Shown here: positions 9,121 through 19,066 of the stretch, in pieces
Numbering within the stretch: position 1 is the stretch's first letter
Layout: every line of letters starts with the position of its first letter
Origin: Ilumatobacter sp.
GTDB taxonomy: Bacteria; Actinomycetota; Acidimicrobiia; Acidimicrobiales; Ilumatobacteraceae
DNA length: 53,074 nt
Assembly (NCBI RefSeq): GCF_030065885.1
Contig: NZ_JASJCS010000015.1
Coordinates: forward strand, 1-53,074
Reading direction: 5' to 3'
Program-made: the position numbers and the translations under genes
Notes under the pieces: generated by a model
Told to the model about the DNA's origin: nothing
Databases searched by the model: none
What the model saw: the letters and a program-made list of their open reading frames with translations, nothing else

Positions 9121-9765
9121 ATGCTGCAACGCAACAACCAACACCGTGACCGGAGCACCGGCTTCTTCGGCGTGATCGCCGAGCCGGCCAGCTACGGGAG
9201 CATCCTGTACCTCCTGCTCGGGCTGCCGCTCGGCACGCTCTACTTCAGCGTGATCGTGACCGGCGTCTCGCTCGGCATCGGCCTGATGCCGCTGGCGTTG
9301 ATCGGCATCCCGATCATCATCGGGCAGTGGTACGTCAACCGGGCGTTCATGCACATCGAACGCGGACTCGCCGCCGGGCTCCTGCAGCTCGACATCGACA
9401 AGGTGCCGCCGGTACCGGCGTGGCCCGGCGGGCTGTGGCGGCACTTCAAGGCCGTCATGGCCGACAAGGTCGGCTGGCGAGGGATGCTCTACCTGCTGCT
9501 CCGATTCCCGGTCGGCGTGTTCACCTTCTCACTGGCCGTGACACTCGTCTCGACGTCGCTCGGCATGACGTTCGCGCCGACGTACATGTGGACCAGCAAC
9601 GACATCGAGTGGTTCGGCTGGGACGTCGACCCGTTCCCGTGGTCGTTCGCGCTCGTGCCGATCGGCATCGTGCTGACGTTCGTCTCGCTCCACCTGATGA
9701 ACGCGCTGGCACGAGCCTGCGGCCGCTGGACCCAGTGGACCTTCAGCCGCGAGCGCGACGACTGA
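9121..9765 (+). CDS. membrane sensor-domain protein (putative sensor, PF13796-like)
   Basis: The 214-residue protein has four hydrophobic segments in two pairs, near 20-70 and 120-200. The pattern SYGSILYLLLGLPLGTLYFSVIVTGVSLGIGLMPLALIGIPI matches the putative sensor domain that actinobacteria fuse to histidine kinases or place beside MacB-type exporters. Here it stands alone with no kinase part. It follows the permease by 27 nt with a strong ribosome site and so belongs to the exporter operon. A role in sensing or modulating the exporter is inferred. Confidence 0.75.
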   Translation: MLQRNNQHRDRSTGFFGVIAEPASYGSILYLLLGLPLGTLYFSVIVTGVSLGIGLMPLALIGIPIIIGQWYVNRAFMHIERGLAAGLLQLDIDKVPPVPAWPGGLWRHFKAVMADKVGWRGMLYLLLRFPVGVFTFSLAVTLVSTSLGMTFAPTYMWTSNDIEWFGWDVDPFPWSFALVPIGIVLTFVSLHLMNALARACGRWTQWTFSRERDD

Positions 9766-9842
9766 GGGGGATCGGCACATCTCGTACGTGGGGATGACCA
9801 GGGATCCATCAGTCGGCGGACGCAAGCGGGGTCGCGAGCTGG

Positions 9843-9848
9843 CATCCT
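9843..9848 (+). promoter_or_regulatory. putative leaderless -10 hexamer (ABC-2 operon)
   Basis: CATCCT lies 7 nt before the GTG at 9856, with no Shine-Dalgarno. It deviates from TANNNT at the first base. Confidence 0.35.
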
Positions 9849-9855
9849 GGTCGCC

Positions 9856-10788
9856 GTGGGAGTGATCGACGCATACGGGCTGACGATGCAGTTCGGCTCG
9901 ATGCGTGCGCTCGATGCGCTCGAGGTCGACGTCCCGCACGGCATCACGGGCCTCGTCGGTGCGAACGGCGCCGGCAAGACGACGTTCATGAGCATCGTGC
10001 TCGGGCTGCGGCCGCCCACCGCCGGCCGTGTCGAGGTCCTCGGTCTCGACCCGCAGCACGACGGCGCCCGGCTGCGGGCCCTGCTCGGCTACGGGCCCGA
10101 GCACCACGTCATGCCCGACGAGATGCCGGCGTCTGACTTCGTCAAGCACATGGCCGAGGTGCGGGGCATGCCGCGAGCCGAGGCGCGCGGCCGCGCCAGC
10201 GATGCGCTCTGGCTGGTCGGCCTCGGCGAGGAGCGGTTCCGGGCGTTGGGAACGATGTCCACCGGCCAGCGCCAGCGGGTCAAGCTCGCCCAGGCGATCG
10301 CCGCCGATCCGCGGCTCATCCTGCTCGACGAGCCGACCGACGGGCTCGACCCGGTCCAGCGCGACGAGATGCTCGCCCTGATCCGCCAGATCAGCGCGGA
10401 GTACCAGATCGACGTGCTCCTGTCGTCGCACCTGCTCGAGGAGGTCGAGCGGATCTGTGACAACGTCGTTGCGCTCGACGCGGGTCGGCTCGTCGCCCAG
10501 GGCCCGCTCGCCGCGCTCGTCGGCGCCGACGGCGGTGTCATCGTCGACCTCGTCGACGTGCCCGACCGCCCGGGCGCCCCTGCCGCGGTCGCCGACTTCC
10601 TCGGCCGACACGACTTCGAGGTGCGCCATGACGGCGTCGCCGGCACGCGGATCGAGGTGATCGGTAGCGACCCCGACGCGATCGCCGACGCGGTCCGCGA
10701 CGCCGTCGTCAGCGCTGACGCCCGGGTCGGGCGCATCGTGCGTCGCCGCCGGCGGCTCGAGGACCTGTTCCACGGGGCCGAGCGATGA
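9856..10788 (+). CDS. ABC-2 type exporter ATP-binding protein (first of two)
   Basis: The protein is 310 residues. Its ABC core has Walker A GANGAGKTT, Q-loop GYGPEHHVMP, signature MSTGQRQRVKLAQAI, Walker B LILLDEPTDGLDP and H-loop SSHLLEEVERICD. A C-terminal extension of about 90 residues follows, as in DrrA/CcmA-like exporter ATPases. The signature reads MSTGQ instead of LSGGQ. It begins at GTG 9856 and overlaps the next gene by 4 nt. It should pair with the permease encoded directly downstream; the substrate is unknown. Confidence 0.9.
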   Translation: MGVIDAYGLTMQFGSMRALDALEVDVPHGITGLVGANGAGKTTFMSIVLGLRPPTAGRVEVLGLDPQHDGARLRALLGYGPEHHVMPDEMPASDFVKHMAEVRGMPRAEARGRASDALWLVGLGEERFRALGTMSTGQRQRVKLAQAIAADPRLILLDEPTDGLDPVQRDEMLALIRQISAEYQIDVLLSSHLLEEVERICDNVVALDAGRLVAQGPLAALVGADGGVIVDLVDVPDRPGAPAAVADFLGRHDFEVRHDGVAGTRIEVIGSDPDAIADAVRDAVVSADARVGRIVRRRRRLEDLFHGAER

Positions 10789-11647
10789 GCGACGCCCAGA
10801 TCCTCGACCGGGGCTACCGGCGCTTCGAGGGTGAGCGCTCCGGCGTGCGCGGTTCGATGCGGTCGGTGGCCTGGCACACGACGCGGAGCATCCTCGGCCT
10901 CGGCCGTCCGGCCCGCCACAAGGTCTTCCCCGTCATCGTCATCGTGATCGCGTTCATCCCGGCGCTGGTGTTCCTCGCGCTGACCGCGTTCATCGGCGAT
11001 CTCCTCGAGGGCGAGCTGCGACCCGAGTACTGGGAGATGTTCGGCTTCTCGTTCCTCGCAACCGTCGCGTTCACGGCACTCGTCGCGCCCGAGGCGATCG
11101 TCCGCGACCGGCGCGATCGCATGTTCTCGCTCTACCTGTCGACCCCCTTGTCGCGGACGACCTACCTGCTGGCCAAGGTCGGCGCCGTGCTCCTCACGAT
11201 GACGCTGATCGTGCTCGGCCCGGCCCTGCTCGCCCTGATCGGCTTCACGCTCCAGAGCCTCGGCCCCGACGGTCCGGTGGCGTGGCTCGGCGTGATGTGG
11301 CGTCTCCTGGTCGTCGGGCTGGCGATCTGCGCGGTGTACACCACCTTGAGCCTCGGCGTCGCCAGTCTCACCGACCGTCGGGCGTTCGCCAGCATCGCCG
11401 TCGTGCTGGTGATGGTCGGCACGGCGCTCGTCTCGGGTCTGCTGGTCGAGGAGGCCGGCATGAGCGACAACTGGCGGGTCCTCGACCCGGTCGGCTCGGC
11501 GCTCGAGCTCGCGCCGCGGATGTTCGGCGACCGCGGGGAGGAGTTCCAGGACGTGAGCACCTGGGTCGTGCTCCTCGGGAGCGGTGGTTGGGCAGCGCTC
11601 GGGTCGGCGCTCCTCCTCGGCCGCTATCGCAAGCTGGCGGCGGTCTG

Positions 11648-11648
<1 letters not shown>
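10785..11648 (+). CDS. ABC-2 type exporter permease (first of two)
   Basis: The 287-residue membrane protein has about six helices (near 45-65, 85-105, 130-155, 165-185, 195-215, 250-275) after a cytoplasmic N-terminus. The APEAIVRDRRDRMFSLYLSTPLSRTTYLLAKVGA stretch is the coupling-helix region typical of ABC-2 permeases. ATGA overlaps join it to the ATPase before it, and its stop overlaps the start of the ATPase after it by 1 nt. Confidence 0.88.
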
Positions 11649-12609
<961 letters not shown>

Positions 12610-12613
<4 letters not shown>

Positions 12614-13344
12614 GCGTCGTGCAACCCGGGCGTGCCGTCGCGCTGACGTACGGTCTCGTGCTGAAGCAACTGGTGACGCGTGGACGCGTCGCCGCGCTCA
12701 CGTTCGTCGGCGGCGTCGTCGTGCTCGTCGCCATCCTGGTCGGCCGGTCGGAGTCCGACGTCGACGAGCTCGAGCGTGGCGTGCAGCTGATCTCGAACCT
12801 CGGGTTCACGATGGTCGTGCCCGTCGTGTCGCTCGTGTTCGCGTCCGCGGCCCTCGGCGACATGCGCGAGGACGGGACGCTCGTCTACCTGTGGCTGCGA
12901 CCGATGGATCGCTGGCCCGTCGTGGTCGGATCGTGGCTCGCCGCGATCACGGTCAGCCTGCCGATCACGCTCGTCCCGCTCGTGATCTCGTCGGTGGCGG
13001 TCGACGGTGGGAGTCAGCTCACCGTCGCGACCGTGTTGGCGGGCACGACCGGTGTCCTGTCGTACTCCGCGCTGTTCGTGCTGGTCGGTCTGCTGCTCAA
13101 GAACCCGATCGTCTGGGGCCTCGGCTACATCCTGATCTGGGAGGGCCTCGCCGCCCAGTTCTTCGGATCCCTCTCCAGGCTGGCGATCCGCGGCTACACC
13201 CGGTCGATCATCACGAGCCGAACCGGCGTCGACCTCGAGCTCGCCGACTTCTCGATGACCGTCGCGATCGTCGTTCCGCTCGCCGTGACCGTGGTGGCCA
13301 TCGCACTCGGCGCCGCCCGGTTGCAGTCGATGGAGGTCGCCTGA
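12610..13344 (+). CDS. ABC-2 type exporter permease (second of two)
   Basis: The protein is 244 residues with about six hydrophobic segments (near 25-40, 60-80, 105-130, 140-165, 168-185, 215-235). The AALGDMREDGTLVYLWLRPMDRWPVVVGSWLAA segment is the ABC-2 coupling-helix region. It is the last gene of the four-gene operon and is followed at once by a hairpin. Confidence 0.87.
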
Positions 13345-13360
13345 CCGACCTGCCGGTCGG
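13345..13360. terminator. hairpin after the ABC-2 operon
   Basis: Perfect inverted repeat CCGACC-TGCC-GGTCGG starts immediately after the TGA at 13342-13344, in the 34-bp gap between convergent genes. No T-run follows, so it may act as a weak bidirectional terminator or merely stabilise the transcript end. Confidence 0.35.
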
Positions 13361-13378
13361 AGGCGGTGGCGGGCCCGC

Positions 13379-14284
13379 TCAGGACTCGGGCGCGATGTCG
13401 CCGATGTCGCCGAGGGACGGTGCCGGCCCGTCCGAGGTTCCGCCGCTGCGGCGGGTGATCTGCCAGCCCACCGCCGCCGCGATCGCGGCGCCGGCACCGA
13501 GCAGGTACCAGCCGTAGTTCTCGGTGGTCGGCATGCGGTTGACGAGCCAGGTCTGGATCTCCTCGGCGAACCCGACGATCGGGTCGTCGACCGGGCCGTC
13601 GAAGAAGAAGAGCCGGACCTCGAAGTAGCCGTAGTAGGCGACATAGGCGCCGGCCACGACGAGGAACACGCCGGCGATCTTGTTCATCTTCGGCAGCAGC
13701 GCCCGGAACTTGTTGACCAGCCCGTCCTTGGCCAGCGCCACCGCCAGCGTGAGCACGCTGACCACGACGCCCATGCCGAGGCCGTAGAGCACGAACACCA
13801 TGACGCCCGAGAGGTAGTTCTCGTTGCGGAACGTGGTCGACGTGACCGCCAGGAACGGGCCGATCGTGCACGAGAGCGAGGCCACCGCGTAGGAGACGCC
13901 GAACAGGAACATCGAGAAGATGGTGCCGTCGGCGCCGCCCTTCTGCAGCTTCGGGATGCTGAGCACCAGCTGACGGCCCGTGAGGAGGTAGACGCCGAGC
14001 CCGACCAGGCCGATGCCGATCACGATCGTGGCCCAGGGCAGGTACTCCTGCACGCTGGAGATGAACTGCGTGATGATCAGGCCCATCACGCCGAACACCA
14101 GGACGAACCCGGCGGTGAGCACGAGCGAGACCTTGAGCCCCCGGCCCACCGCAGTCGACCTGCTGTTGCTGTCGTCGAGCCCGACGAACGCCGACAGGTA
14201 GGCAGGGAGCAGCGCGAACCCACACGGGTTCACGGTCGCCGCCATGCCGGCGGTGAGGGCGAGGGCGAAGGGTCCGTTCAGCAC
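13379..14284 (-). CDS. ccdA: CcdA/DsbD-type thiol-disulfide transporter
   Basis: The 301-residue protein has at least six membrane segments. It carries the two conserved cysteine motifs of CcdA: VNPCGFALLPAYLSAF near residue 17 and LSCTIGPFLA in the fourth segment region. Such proteins carry reducing equivalents from thioredoxin across the membrane for cytochrome c maturation or for reducing extracytoplasmic thiol proteins. A seventh hydrophobic segment (YGWYLLGAGAAIAAAVGW) precedes a short polar tail. I place the start at GTG 14284; the frame remains open upstream to 14353 but that sequence is not CcdA-like. It is divergent from a lipoprotein with a CxxC motif, a likely redox partner. No cytochrome biogenesis genes are adjacent. 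Confidence 0.87.
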   Translation of the reverse strand: MLNGPFALALTAGMAATVNPCGFALLPAYLSAFVGLDDSNSRSTAVGRGLKVSLVLTAGFVLVFGVMGLIITQFISSVQEYLPWATIVIGIGLVGLGVYLLTGRQLVLSIPKLQKGGADGTIFSMFLFGVSYAVASLSCTIGPFLAVTSTTFRNENYLSGVMVFVLYGLGMGVVVSVLTLAVALAKDGLVNKFRALLPKMNKIAGVFLVVAGAYVAYYGYFEVRLFFFDGPVDDPIVGFAEEIQTWLVNRMPTTENYGWYLLGAGAAIAAAVGWQITRRSGGTSDGPAPSLGDIGDIAPES

Positions 14285-14397
14285 GACTGGTGAACACGGT
14301 AGAGCCGAAATGCCATTCCGGTGCGTCGATCGCACGAAACAACTGCGGAACAACGGCGGCCCGGAACAAGCGCGGTCCCGACCGGGGTTTCGCTCGC

Positions 14398-15696
14398 ATG
14401 CACCGTGGAATCCTCTCGTTCACGACCGTCGGCGTCCTCCTGCTGGCGGCCTGCGGCTCGACCGACGACGGCGACGACGCCACTGCAGCGACCGACGCAG
14501 CCTCCGACACCGACACCGACACTGACGGCGATGCTGCCGACACTGACGGCGATGCTGCCGACGACGCAGCGGCCGAGAGCGGCGACGCGTCGTCGGGCGT
14601 GCCGTTCGCCGTCGACCAGATCGAGTCCTCGCCGCGCAACGTGACCGCCAGCGGCCTCGACGCGTGGAACGCCCGAGCCGTCCCCGAATCGGTCCCGGCG
14701 CCACTCGTCGACTTCGCCGAGATCCGCAGCGGCGGCCCCCCGCCGGACGGCATCCCGCCCGTCGACGAGCCACGGTTCCTGCAGCCGGCAGACGTCGACT
14801 TCCTCGCCGAGAACGAGCCGGTGCTGGCGCTGGAGATCGACGGCGACGCCCGCGCCTACCCGGTGCAGATCCTGACGTGGCACGAGATCGTCAACGACAC
14901 GGTCGGCGGCGTCCCCGTGTCGGTCACCTACTGCCCGCTCTGCAACTCGGCGGTCGCCTACGACCGCCGGCTCGGCGACCAGATCCTCGACTTCGGCACC
15001 TCCGGCCTGCTGTGGAACTCCGCGCTGGTGATGTACGACCGGCAGACCGAGACGCTCTGGAGCCACTTCACGGGCGAGGGCATCATCGGTGAGCTCACCG
15101 GCCAGGCGCTCGACGACTTCCCGCTCGCCACCGTGGCGTGGAGCACGTGGCGAGACGCCAACCCCGACGGCCTCGTGCTGAGCCGCGAGACCGGCTTCAG
15201 CCGCCAGTACGGCGCCAACCCGTACCCCGGATACGACAACGTCGACGGCGTCCCGTTCCTGTTCGAGGGCGAGGTCGACGGCCGCTACACGGCGCTGACG
15301 CGCATCGTCGGCGTCGAGCGCGACGGGGAGGCGCTGGGCATCCCGCTCATCGACCTGCAGGCCCAGCAGGTGGTGGCCGCCGAGTTCGACGGTTCACCGC
15401 TGGTCGCGTGGTGGACCGACGGCGTCGCCTCGGCGCTCGACACGTCCGCGATCTCACAGGGCCAGGACGTCGGTGCCACCGGCGTGTTCGTGCCGGTCGT
15501 CGACGGGACCGAGCTCACGTTCACGCCGAACGGCGACGGGTTCGTCGACGATCAGACCGGCTCGACGTGGAACGTGCTCGGCGACGCGGTCGACGGGCCG
15601 CTCACCGGCAGCGAGCTGGAGGCGCTGTCGCACGTCGACACCTTCTGGTTCGCGTGGTCGACGTTCCGGCCGGACACCGTGGTCGTCACGGAGTGA
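14398..15696 (+). CDS. DUF3179 domain-containing lipoprotein
   Basis: The 432-residue protein has a lipoprotein signal (VGVLLLAAC) and an acidic low-complexity linker rich in Asp/Thr/Ala up to about residue 60. The rest is a DUF3179 domain. Conserved landmarks are YPVQILTWHEIVNDTVGGVPVSVTYCPLCNSAVAYDR, with a CxxC pair, LWNSALVMYDRQTETLWSHFTGEGIIG, and PYPGYDN. DUF3179 members include selenoproteins with Sec in the CxxC position; here both are Cys. The function is unknown, but an extracytoplasmic thiol-redox role fits the divergent CcdA gene. The ATG at 14398 is chosen because it begins the signal peptide, although the frame opens earlier. Confidence 0.85.
   Translation: MHRGILSFTTVGVLLLAACGSTDDGDDATAATDAASDTDTDTDGDAADTDGDAADDAAAESGDASSGVPFAVDQIESSPRNVTASGLDAWNARAVPESVPAPLVDFAEIRSGGPPPDGIPPVDEPRFLQPADVDFLAENEPVLALEIDGDARAYPVQILTWHEIVNDTVGGVPVSVTYCPLCNSAVAYDRRLGDQILDFGTSGLLWNSALVMYDRQTETLWSHFTGEGIIGELTGQALDDFPLATVAWSTWRDANPDGLVLSRETGFSRQYGANPYPGYDNVDGVPFLFEGEVDGRYTALTRIVGVERDGEALGIPLIDLQAQQVVAAEFDGSPLVAWWTDGVASALDTSAISQGQDVGATGVFVPVVDGTELTFTPNGDGFVDDQTGSTWNVLGDAVDGPLTGSELEALSHVDTFWFAWSTFRPDTVVVTE
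14518..14559 (+). repeat. 21-bp exact tandem duplication in the lipoprotein linker
   Basis: Two identical 21-bp units (14518-14538 and 14539-14559) encode DTDGDAA twice in the acidic linker after the lipobox. Exact identity at DNA level suggests a recent slippage event. Confidence 0.85.
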
Positions 15697-15754
15697 CGCC
15701 GGCACGGAGTGACGCCGGCACCGAGTGACGCCGGCACCGAGTGACGCAGGCACC
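15691..15754. repeat. 16-bp tandem repeat, four copies, containing a stop codon
   Basis: Units start at 15691, 15707, 15723 and 15739, with consensus GAGTGACGCCGGCACC and one or two changes per copy. A fifth partial copy starts at 15755. The first unit contains the TGA that ends the DUF3179 gene, and each later unit repeats it. Confidence 0.85.
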
Positions 15755-15797
15755 GAGTGAGGCGATCGTCCGGCCGGCGATCGGGCATCATGCCCGC

Positions 15798-15992
15798 ATG
15801 AGCAGCGACACCCCGATCCGCGACGTCCTGCTCCCGAGCTCGGACCGCACGGCGCTCATCCAGGCGATCGTGGTGCTCGCTGCCACGCTGATCACGACGT
15901 TCCTGGTCCGCAAGGAGCGCGCCCTCGTGTTGCTCGTGCTCGGCGTCGGCTCGGTCCTGCTCGGCATCATGGGCCTGCGCACGCTCCACTGA
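15798..15992 (+). CDS. small membrane protein, unknown function
   Basis: A 64-residue protein with a polar N-terminus of about 20 residues and two hydrophobic segments (AIVVLAATLITTFLV and ALVLLVLGVGSVLLGIMGL) separated by a basic RKER turn. I recognise no family. ATG 15798 is the natural start; CATCAT lies 6 nt before it and there is no Shine-Dalgarno. Codon third positions are G/C-rich throughout, which supports a real gene. Confidence 0.6.
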   Translation: MSSDTPIRDVLLPSSDRTALIQAIVVLAATLITTFLVRKERALVLLVLGVGSVLLGIMGLRTLH

Positions 15993-16034
15993 GCGTTCGC
16001 TCACCATCGTGCGGGGCTGCCGCTCGGTCGGACG

Positions 16035-16562
16035 TCAGCCGAGGCTCAAGGTCCCGGTGAACACCTCGTAGAAGCCGTCGTCGACGCCACCGGGCGTCAC
16101 GACGCTCCACTCCCGGGTGCCGTCGACGTCGAGCTCGACGTAGTCGCCGCTGCCCTCGATCACCGACAGCGGATGCTCACTCAGCGGATCACCGGTCGCG
16201 ATCGCCGAATCGAGCTCTGCGAAGTCGACCAGCGCGTCGGCTCGGAGCACGAAGTCGCCGCTGCCGTCGGCACAGGTGAGCCGGTGCTCGACCCACACCA
16301 CCTCGCCGTCGCGAGGTGGATCGGCGGGCGATTCGGGCAGTCCGGTGTCGGCGTGCAGCGTCTGTACCCACGTCGAGGCGCCGTCCGGGCAGAGCATGCC
16401 CTCGTCGACGGCTTCGCCCGTCGCCGAGAAGGACGTGGTCTCGTCGCCGCCAGGCATCACCGGGTCGGTCTGAATTCTGAACTCGGCCTCGTCGGGTGTG
16501 TCGTCGCCGCACGACACGGCAAGCAACGAGGCCGCCACCAGCAGGACCAGCGTGCGTCGCAT
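16035..16562 (-). CDS. predicted lipoprotein, unknown function
   Basis: A 175-residue protein with a lipoprotein signal (MRRTLVLLVAASLLAVSC, lipid Cys at about 18) followed by an acidic, beta-rich extracytoplasmic part. It has two further Cys (MLCPD and LTCADGSGDF) that could form a disulfide. GGAGGG lies about 8 nt upstream of the ATG at 16562. The open frame runs far upstream across the MFS gene, but that is a shadow. No recognised domain. Confidence 0.72.
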   Translation of the reverse strand: MRRTLVLLVAASLLAVSCGDDTPDEAEFRIQTDPVMPGGDETTSFSATGEAVDEGMLCPDGASTWVQTLHADTGLPESPADPPRDGEVVWVEHRLTCADGSGDFVLRADALVDFAELDSAIATGDPLSEHPLSVIEGSGDYVELDVDGTREWSVVTPGGVDDGFYEVFTGTLSLG

Positions 16563-16624
16563 CGCATCGCTCCCTCCGCGCCGCCGCGGCTCGGGATCCG
16601 CCAGCGGTTCCCCGGCGCGGACGG

Positions 16625-17872
16625 TCACGCAGCGTCGGTGGTCAGCGCAGCCCGGTCTGCCCGGCGCCAGGCCAGCGCAGCGACCGTCGAGGAGACGATG
16701 AAGCCGATCGACAGCGGCGTGATCGTGCCGTCGAACTGGCGGTCGATCCCACCGCCGATCACGGCGCCGACGGCGCCTGCGATCATCCCGAGCAGCGCCG
16801 CACCGGTGCCGGCGACCTGCGCCAGCGGCTGCATCGCCGCCGCGTTGAGGTTGGGGATCAACATCTGCTGGAAGAAGAGCACCGCGCCGAGCAGGACCAC
16901 GAACAGCCAGAAGGGTGGCTCCCCGGCCGTGACGAGTGCGACCACGAACAGGAGGCCGGCGGCCAGCCAGTTCGCTGCGAAGCCGAACCGGATGATCCGC
17001 GCCAGGCCGACTCGTTCGACCACTCGACCGTTGAGGTACATCGCAGCGCCCATGGCGAGCGCGATGCCGCCGAAGAAGACCGGGAACCACTCCTCCAGGT
17101 CGAAGACCTGGTCGAGGATGATCTCCGAGCTCGCGAGGTACGACAGGAACACGCCGAACAGGGCGGTCAGCGAGAGCAGGTAGGCAGGCGTGCCGGGCGT
17201 GCGGAGCACGATCGCGCAGCTGCGCCACACGTCGCCGGCCGAGAGGCCCCGGCGAAGGTCGGTCGACAGGGTCTCGGGCAGCAACGAGACACCCCCGGAC
17301 ACGGCGACGGCGACCGCGGCACACGCCCAGAAGATCGCCTGCCACGGGCCGATCGCCAGGATGCCCACCGCCAGCGCCGGCGCGAACGTCGGCACGAGGA
17401 TGAACACCGCCATGACGAGCGACATCTGGCGTGCCATCTGCGCACCCTCGTAGGCGTCGCGGACCATCGCCATCGCGGCGACCCGCGGGCCGGCCGAGCC
17501 GAGCCCCCACACGAAGCGGGTGACGAACATCATCTCGATCGTCGGCGCAGCGACCGACCCGATCGCACCGAGGACGTAGAGCGCGAGGCCGCCCCACATC
17601 ACCGGGCGCCGCCCGAAGCGATCGGCCAGCAGGCCGGCCGGCAGCAGACCGAGCGACGACCCGATGAAGAAGAACGTGATCAGCCCCGTGACCTCGGTCG
17701 CATCAGGGTCGAGGTCGAGCGACGTGCGGATCTCGGGGAACGCCGGCAACACCGTGTCGATGCCGAGCGCGGTGACCGCCATGCAGAGCGCCAGGACGCC
17801 GATGAACGGGCGGGTGCCCGGCATCAGCACCCGGCGCTTCGGGGGGTCGCCCGGCCGGGCGGTGACGGTCAC
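16625..17872 (-). CDS. MFS drug-efflux transporter, Bcr/CflA type
   Basis: The 415-residue protein has twelve hydrophobic segments. The A-motif loop is GLLADRFGRRPVMWGG between helices 2 and 3, and FIGVLALCMAVTALGIDTVLPAFPEI at the N-terminus is typical of the Bcr/CflA subfamily. RFVWGLGSAGPRVAAMAMVRDAY matches the conserved helix 4-5 region. It probably exports drugs or small metabolites with proton antiport. The GTG start at 17872 has TAGCCT 6 nt upstream and no Shine-Dalgarno. Confidence 0.9.
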   Translation of the reverse strand: MTVTARPGDPPKRRVLMPGTRPFIGVLALCMAVTALGIDTVLPAFPEIRTSLDLDPDATEVTGLITFFFIGSSLGLLPAGLLADRFGRRPVMWGGLALYVLGAIGSVAAPTIEMMFVTRFVWGLGSAGPRVAAMAMVRDAYEGAQMARQMSLVMAVFILVPTFAPALAVGILAIGPWQAIFWACAAVAVAVSGGVSLLPETLSTDLRRGLSAGDVWRSCAIVLRTPGTPAYLLSLTALFGVFLSYLASSEIILDQVFDLEEWFPVFFGGIALAMGAAMYLNGRVVERVGLARIIRFGFAANWLAAGLLFVVALVTAGEPPFWLFVVLLGAVLFFQQMLIPNLNAAAMQPLAQVAGTGAALLGMIAGAVGAVIGGGIDRQFDGTITPLSIGFIVSSTVAALAWRRADRAALTTDAA

Positions 17873-17878
17873 CCGCTC

Positions 17879-17884
17879 AGGCTA
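17879..17884 (-). promoter_or_regulatory. putative leaderless -10 hexamer (MFS gene)
   Basis: TAGCCT on the minus strand ends 6 nt before the GTG start, inside the 21-bp gap after the PLP-enzyme stop. It would let the MFS gene be transcribed independently. Confidence 0.5.
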
Positions 17885-17893
17885 CGGCCGGAT

Positions 17894-19066
17894 TCAGCCG
17901 GCCATGGCGGCGACGGTGGCTGCCAGCACCGCCGGGCTGGTGGCGATGTTGATGCGGACGTGACCCTCGCCCGGTGGACCGAACTGCGAGCCTGGACTCA
18001 GCTCGACACCGCGCTCGCGGAACACCTTCGCCGGGTTCCCGCCGAGATCGAGCGCCCGGCAGTCGACCCATGCGAGATATGTCGCGTCCGGCACCTTGCA
18101 GACGGCGCCGGGCACGTGCTCCGCGAGCATGCCGGGCAGCGCGAGGCGGTTCTCGTCGAGCACGCCCAGCACGGCATCGAGCCAGGCACCACCCTCGGTC
18201 CACGCTGCCACCGTGGCGACGACCGCCATCAGGTTCGGCGCGCCCAGGTAGTGGCCGGGCAGCGACGTCATCGCCTCGTGCATGCGGTCGGACCCGGCGT
18301 GCATCACCGCCCAGCGCAGCCCGGCGAGGTTGAACGCCTTCGACGCCGACGTCACCGTCACCGTCCGCGCGGCGACATCTTCGCCGAGCAGGGCGAGCGG
18401 AACGTGGTCGTGACCCGGCATCGTGAGATCGGCGTGGATCTCGTCGGAGATCAACACGACGTCGTGGCGTTCGGCGATCTCGGCGATCCGCTCGAGCTCG
18501 GGGCGTCGCATCACGTGGCCGAGCGGGTTGTGCGGATGGCACACGATCCACACCGCGGCGCCCGACGCGGCGAGCTCGGCGTCGAGCGTGTCGTAGTCGA
18601 AGGCGCCGTCGCGCCACTCGACCGGCACCAGCCGACGGTCCATCTCGTCGATCGTGTGCAGGAAGGGGTGGTAGCTCGGCAGGTGCAGCACGACGCCGTC
18701 GCCGGGTTCGCTGAGATGGTGCACGGTCGCCCGCACGCCCTGGATGACGTCGACCAGGTCGTGGACGCGGGTCGGGTCGGGGTCCCAGCCGAACCGCTCG
18801 GCCATCCGGGGTGCGAAGAGCGTCGCGGCGGGCGAGACGTCGCCGGGTGCGCCCCAGGCCGGGTACCCGAACTCGTTGCGGTCGACCACCTCGCGCAGGG
18901 CGTCGGTGATGGCCGGTGCGACCGGGAAGTCCATGTCGGCGACCCACGCCGAGTACGCGGCCGGGCGAAACTGCCACTTCGCCCCCCGCTTGGCCCGCAG
19001 CTCGTCGATGTCGAGCGATCGCAGGCCGAACGGGTCGCCGGCGGAGGACAGCGCCGCGTCCGTCAC
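17894..19066 (-). CDS. PLP-dependent aminotransferase class I/II, MalY/PatB (cystathionine beta-lyase-like)
   Basis: The 390-residue protein has the fold-type I PLP enzyme landmarks. These are WVADMDFPVAPAI at the N-terminus, VWIVCHPHNPLGHV, the VLISDEIHADL aspartate that holds the pyridine nitrogen, and SASKAFNLAGLRWAV with the Schiff-base lysine. The ADMDF start and DEIHADL motif are typical of MalY/PatB C-S lyases, which cleave cystathionine or cysteine conjugates, so beta-lyase activity is likelier than transamination. The GTG start overlaps the stop of the upstream dehydrogenase gene by 4 nt (GTGA), so the two are translationally coupled. The upstream open frame is a shadow. Confidence 0.88.
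   Translation of the reverse strand: MTDAALSSAGDPFGLRSLDIDELRAKRGAKWQFRPAAYSAWVADMDFPVAPAITDALREVVDRNEFGYPAWGAPGDVSPAATLFAPRMAERFGWDPDPTRVHDLVDVIQGVRATVHHLSEPGDGVVLHLPSYHPFLHTIDEMDRRLVPVEWRDGAFDYDTLDAELAASGAAVWIVCHPHNPLGHVMRRPELERIAEIAERHDVVLISDEIHADLTMPGHDHVPLALLGEDVAARTVTVTSASKAFNLAGLRWAVMHAGSDRMHEAMTSLPGHYLGAPNLMAVVATVAAWTEGGAWLDAVLGVLDENRLALPGMLAEHVPGAVCKVPDATYLAWVDCRALDLGGNPAKVFRERGVELSPGSQFGPPGEGHVRINIATSPAVLAATVAAMAG

Noticed and set aside
14290-14397. Longer N-terminus for the DUF3179 protein
   Set aside because: The extra 36 residues would precede a clear lipoprotein signal peptide, which must be N-terminal.
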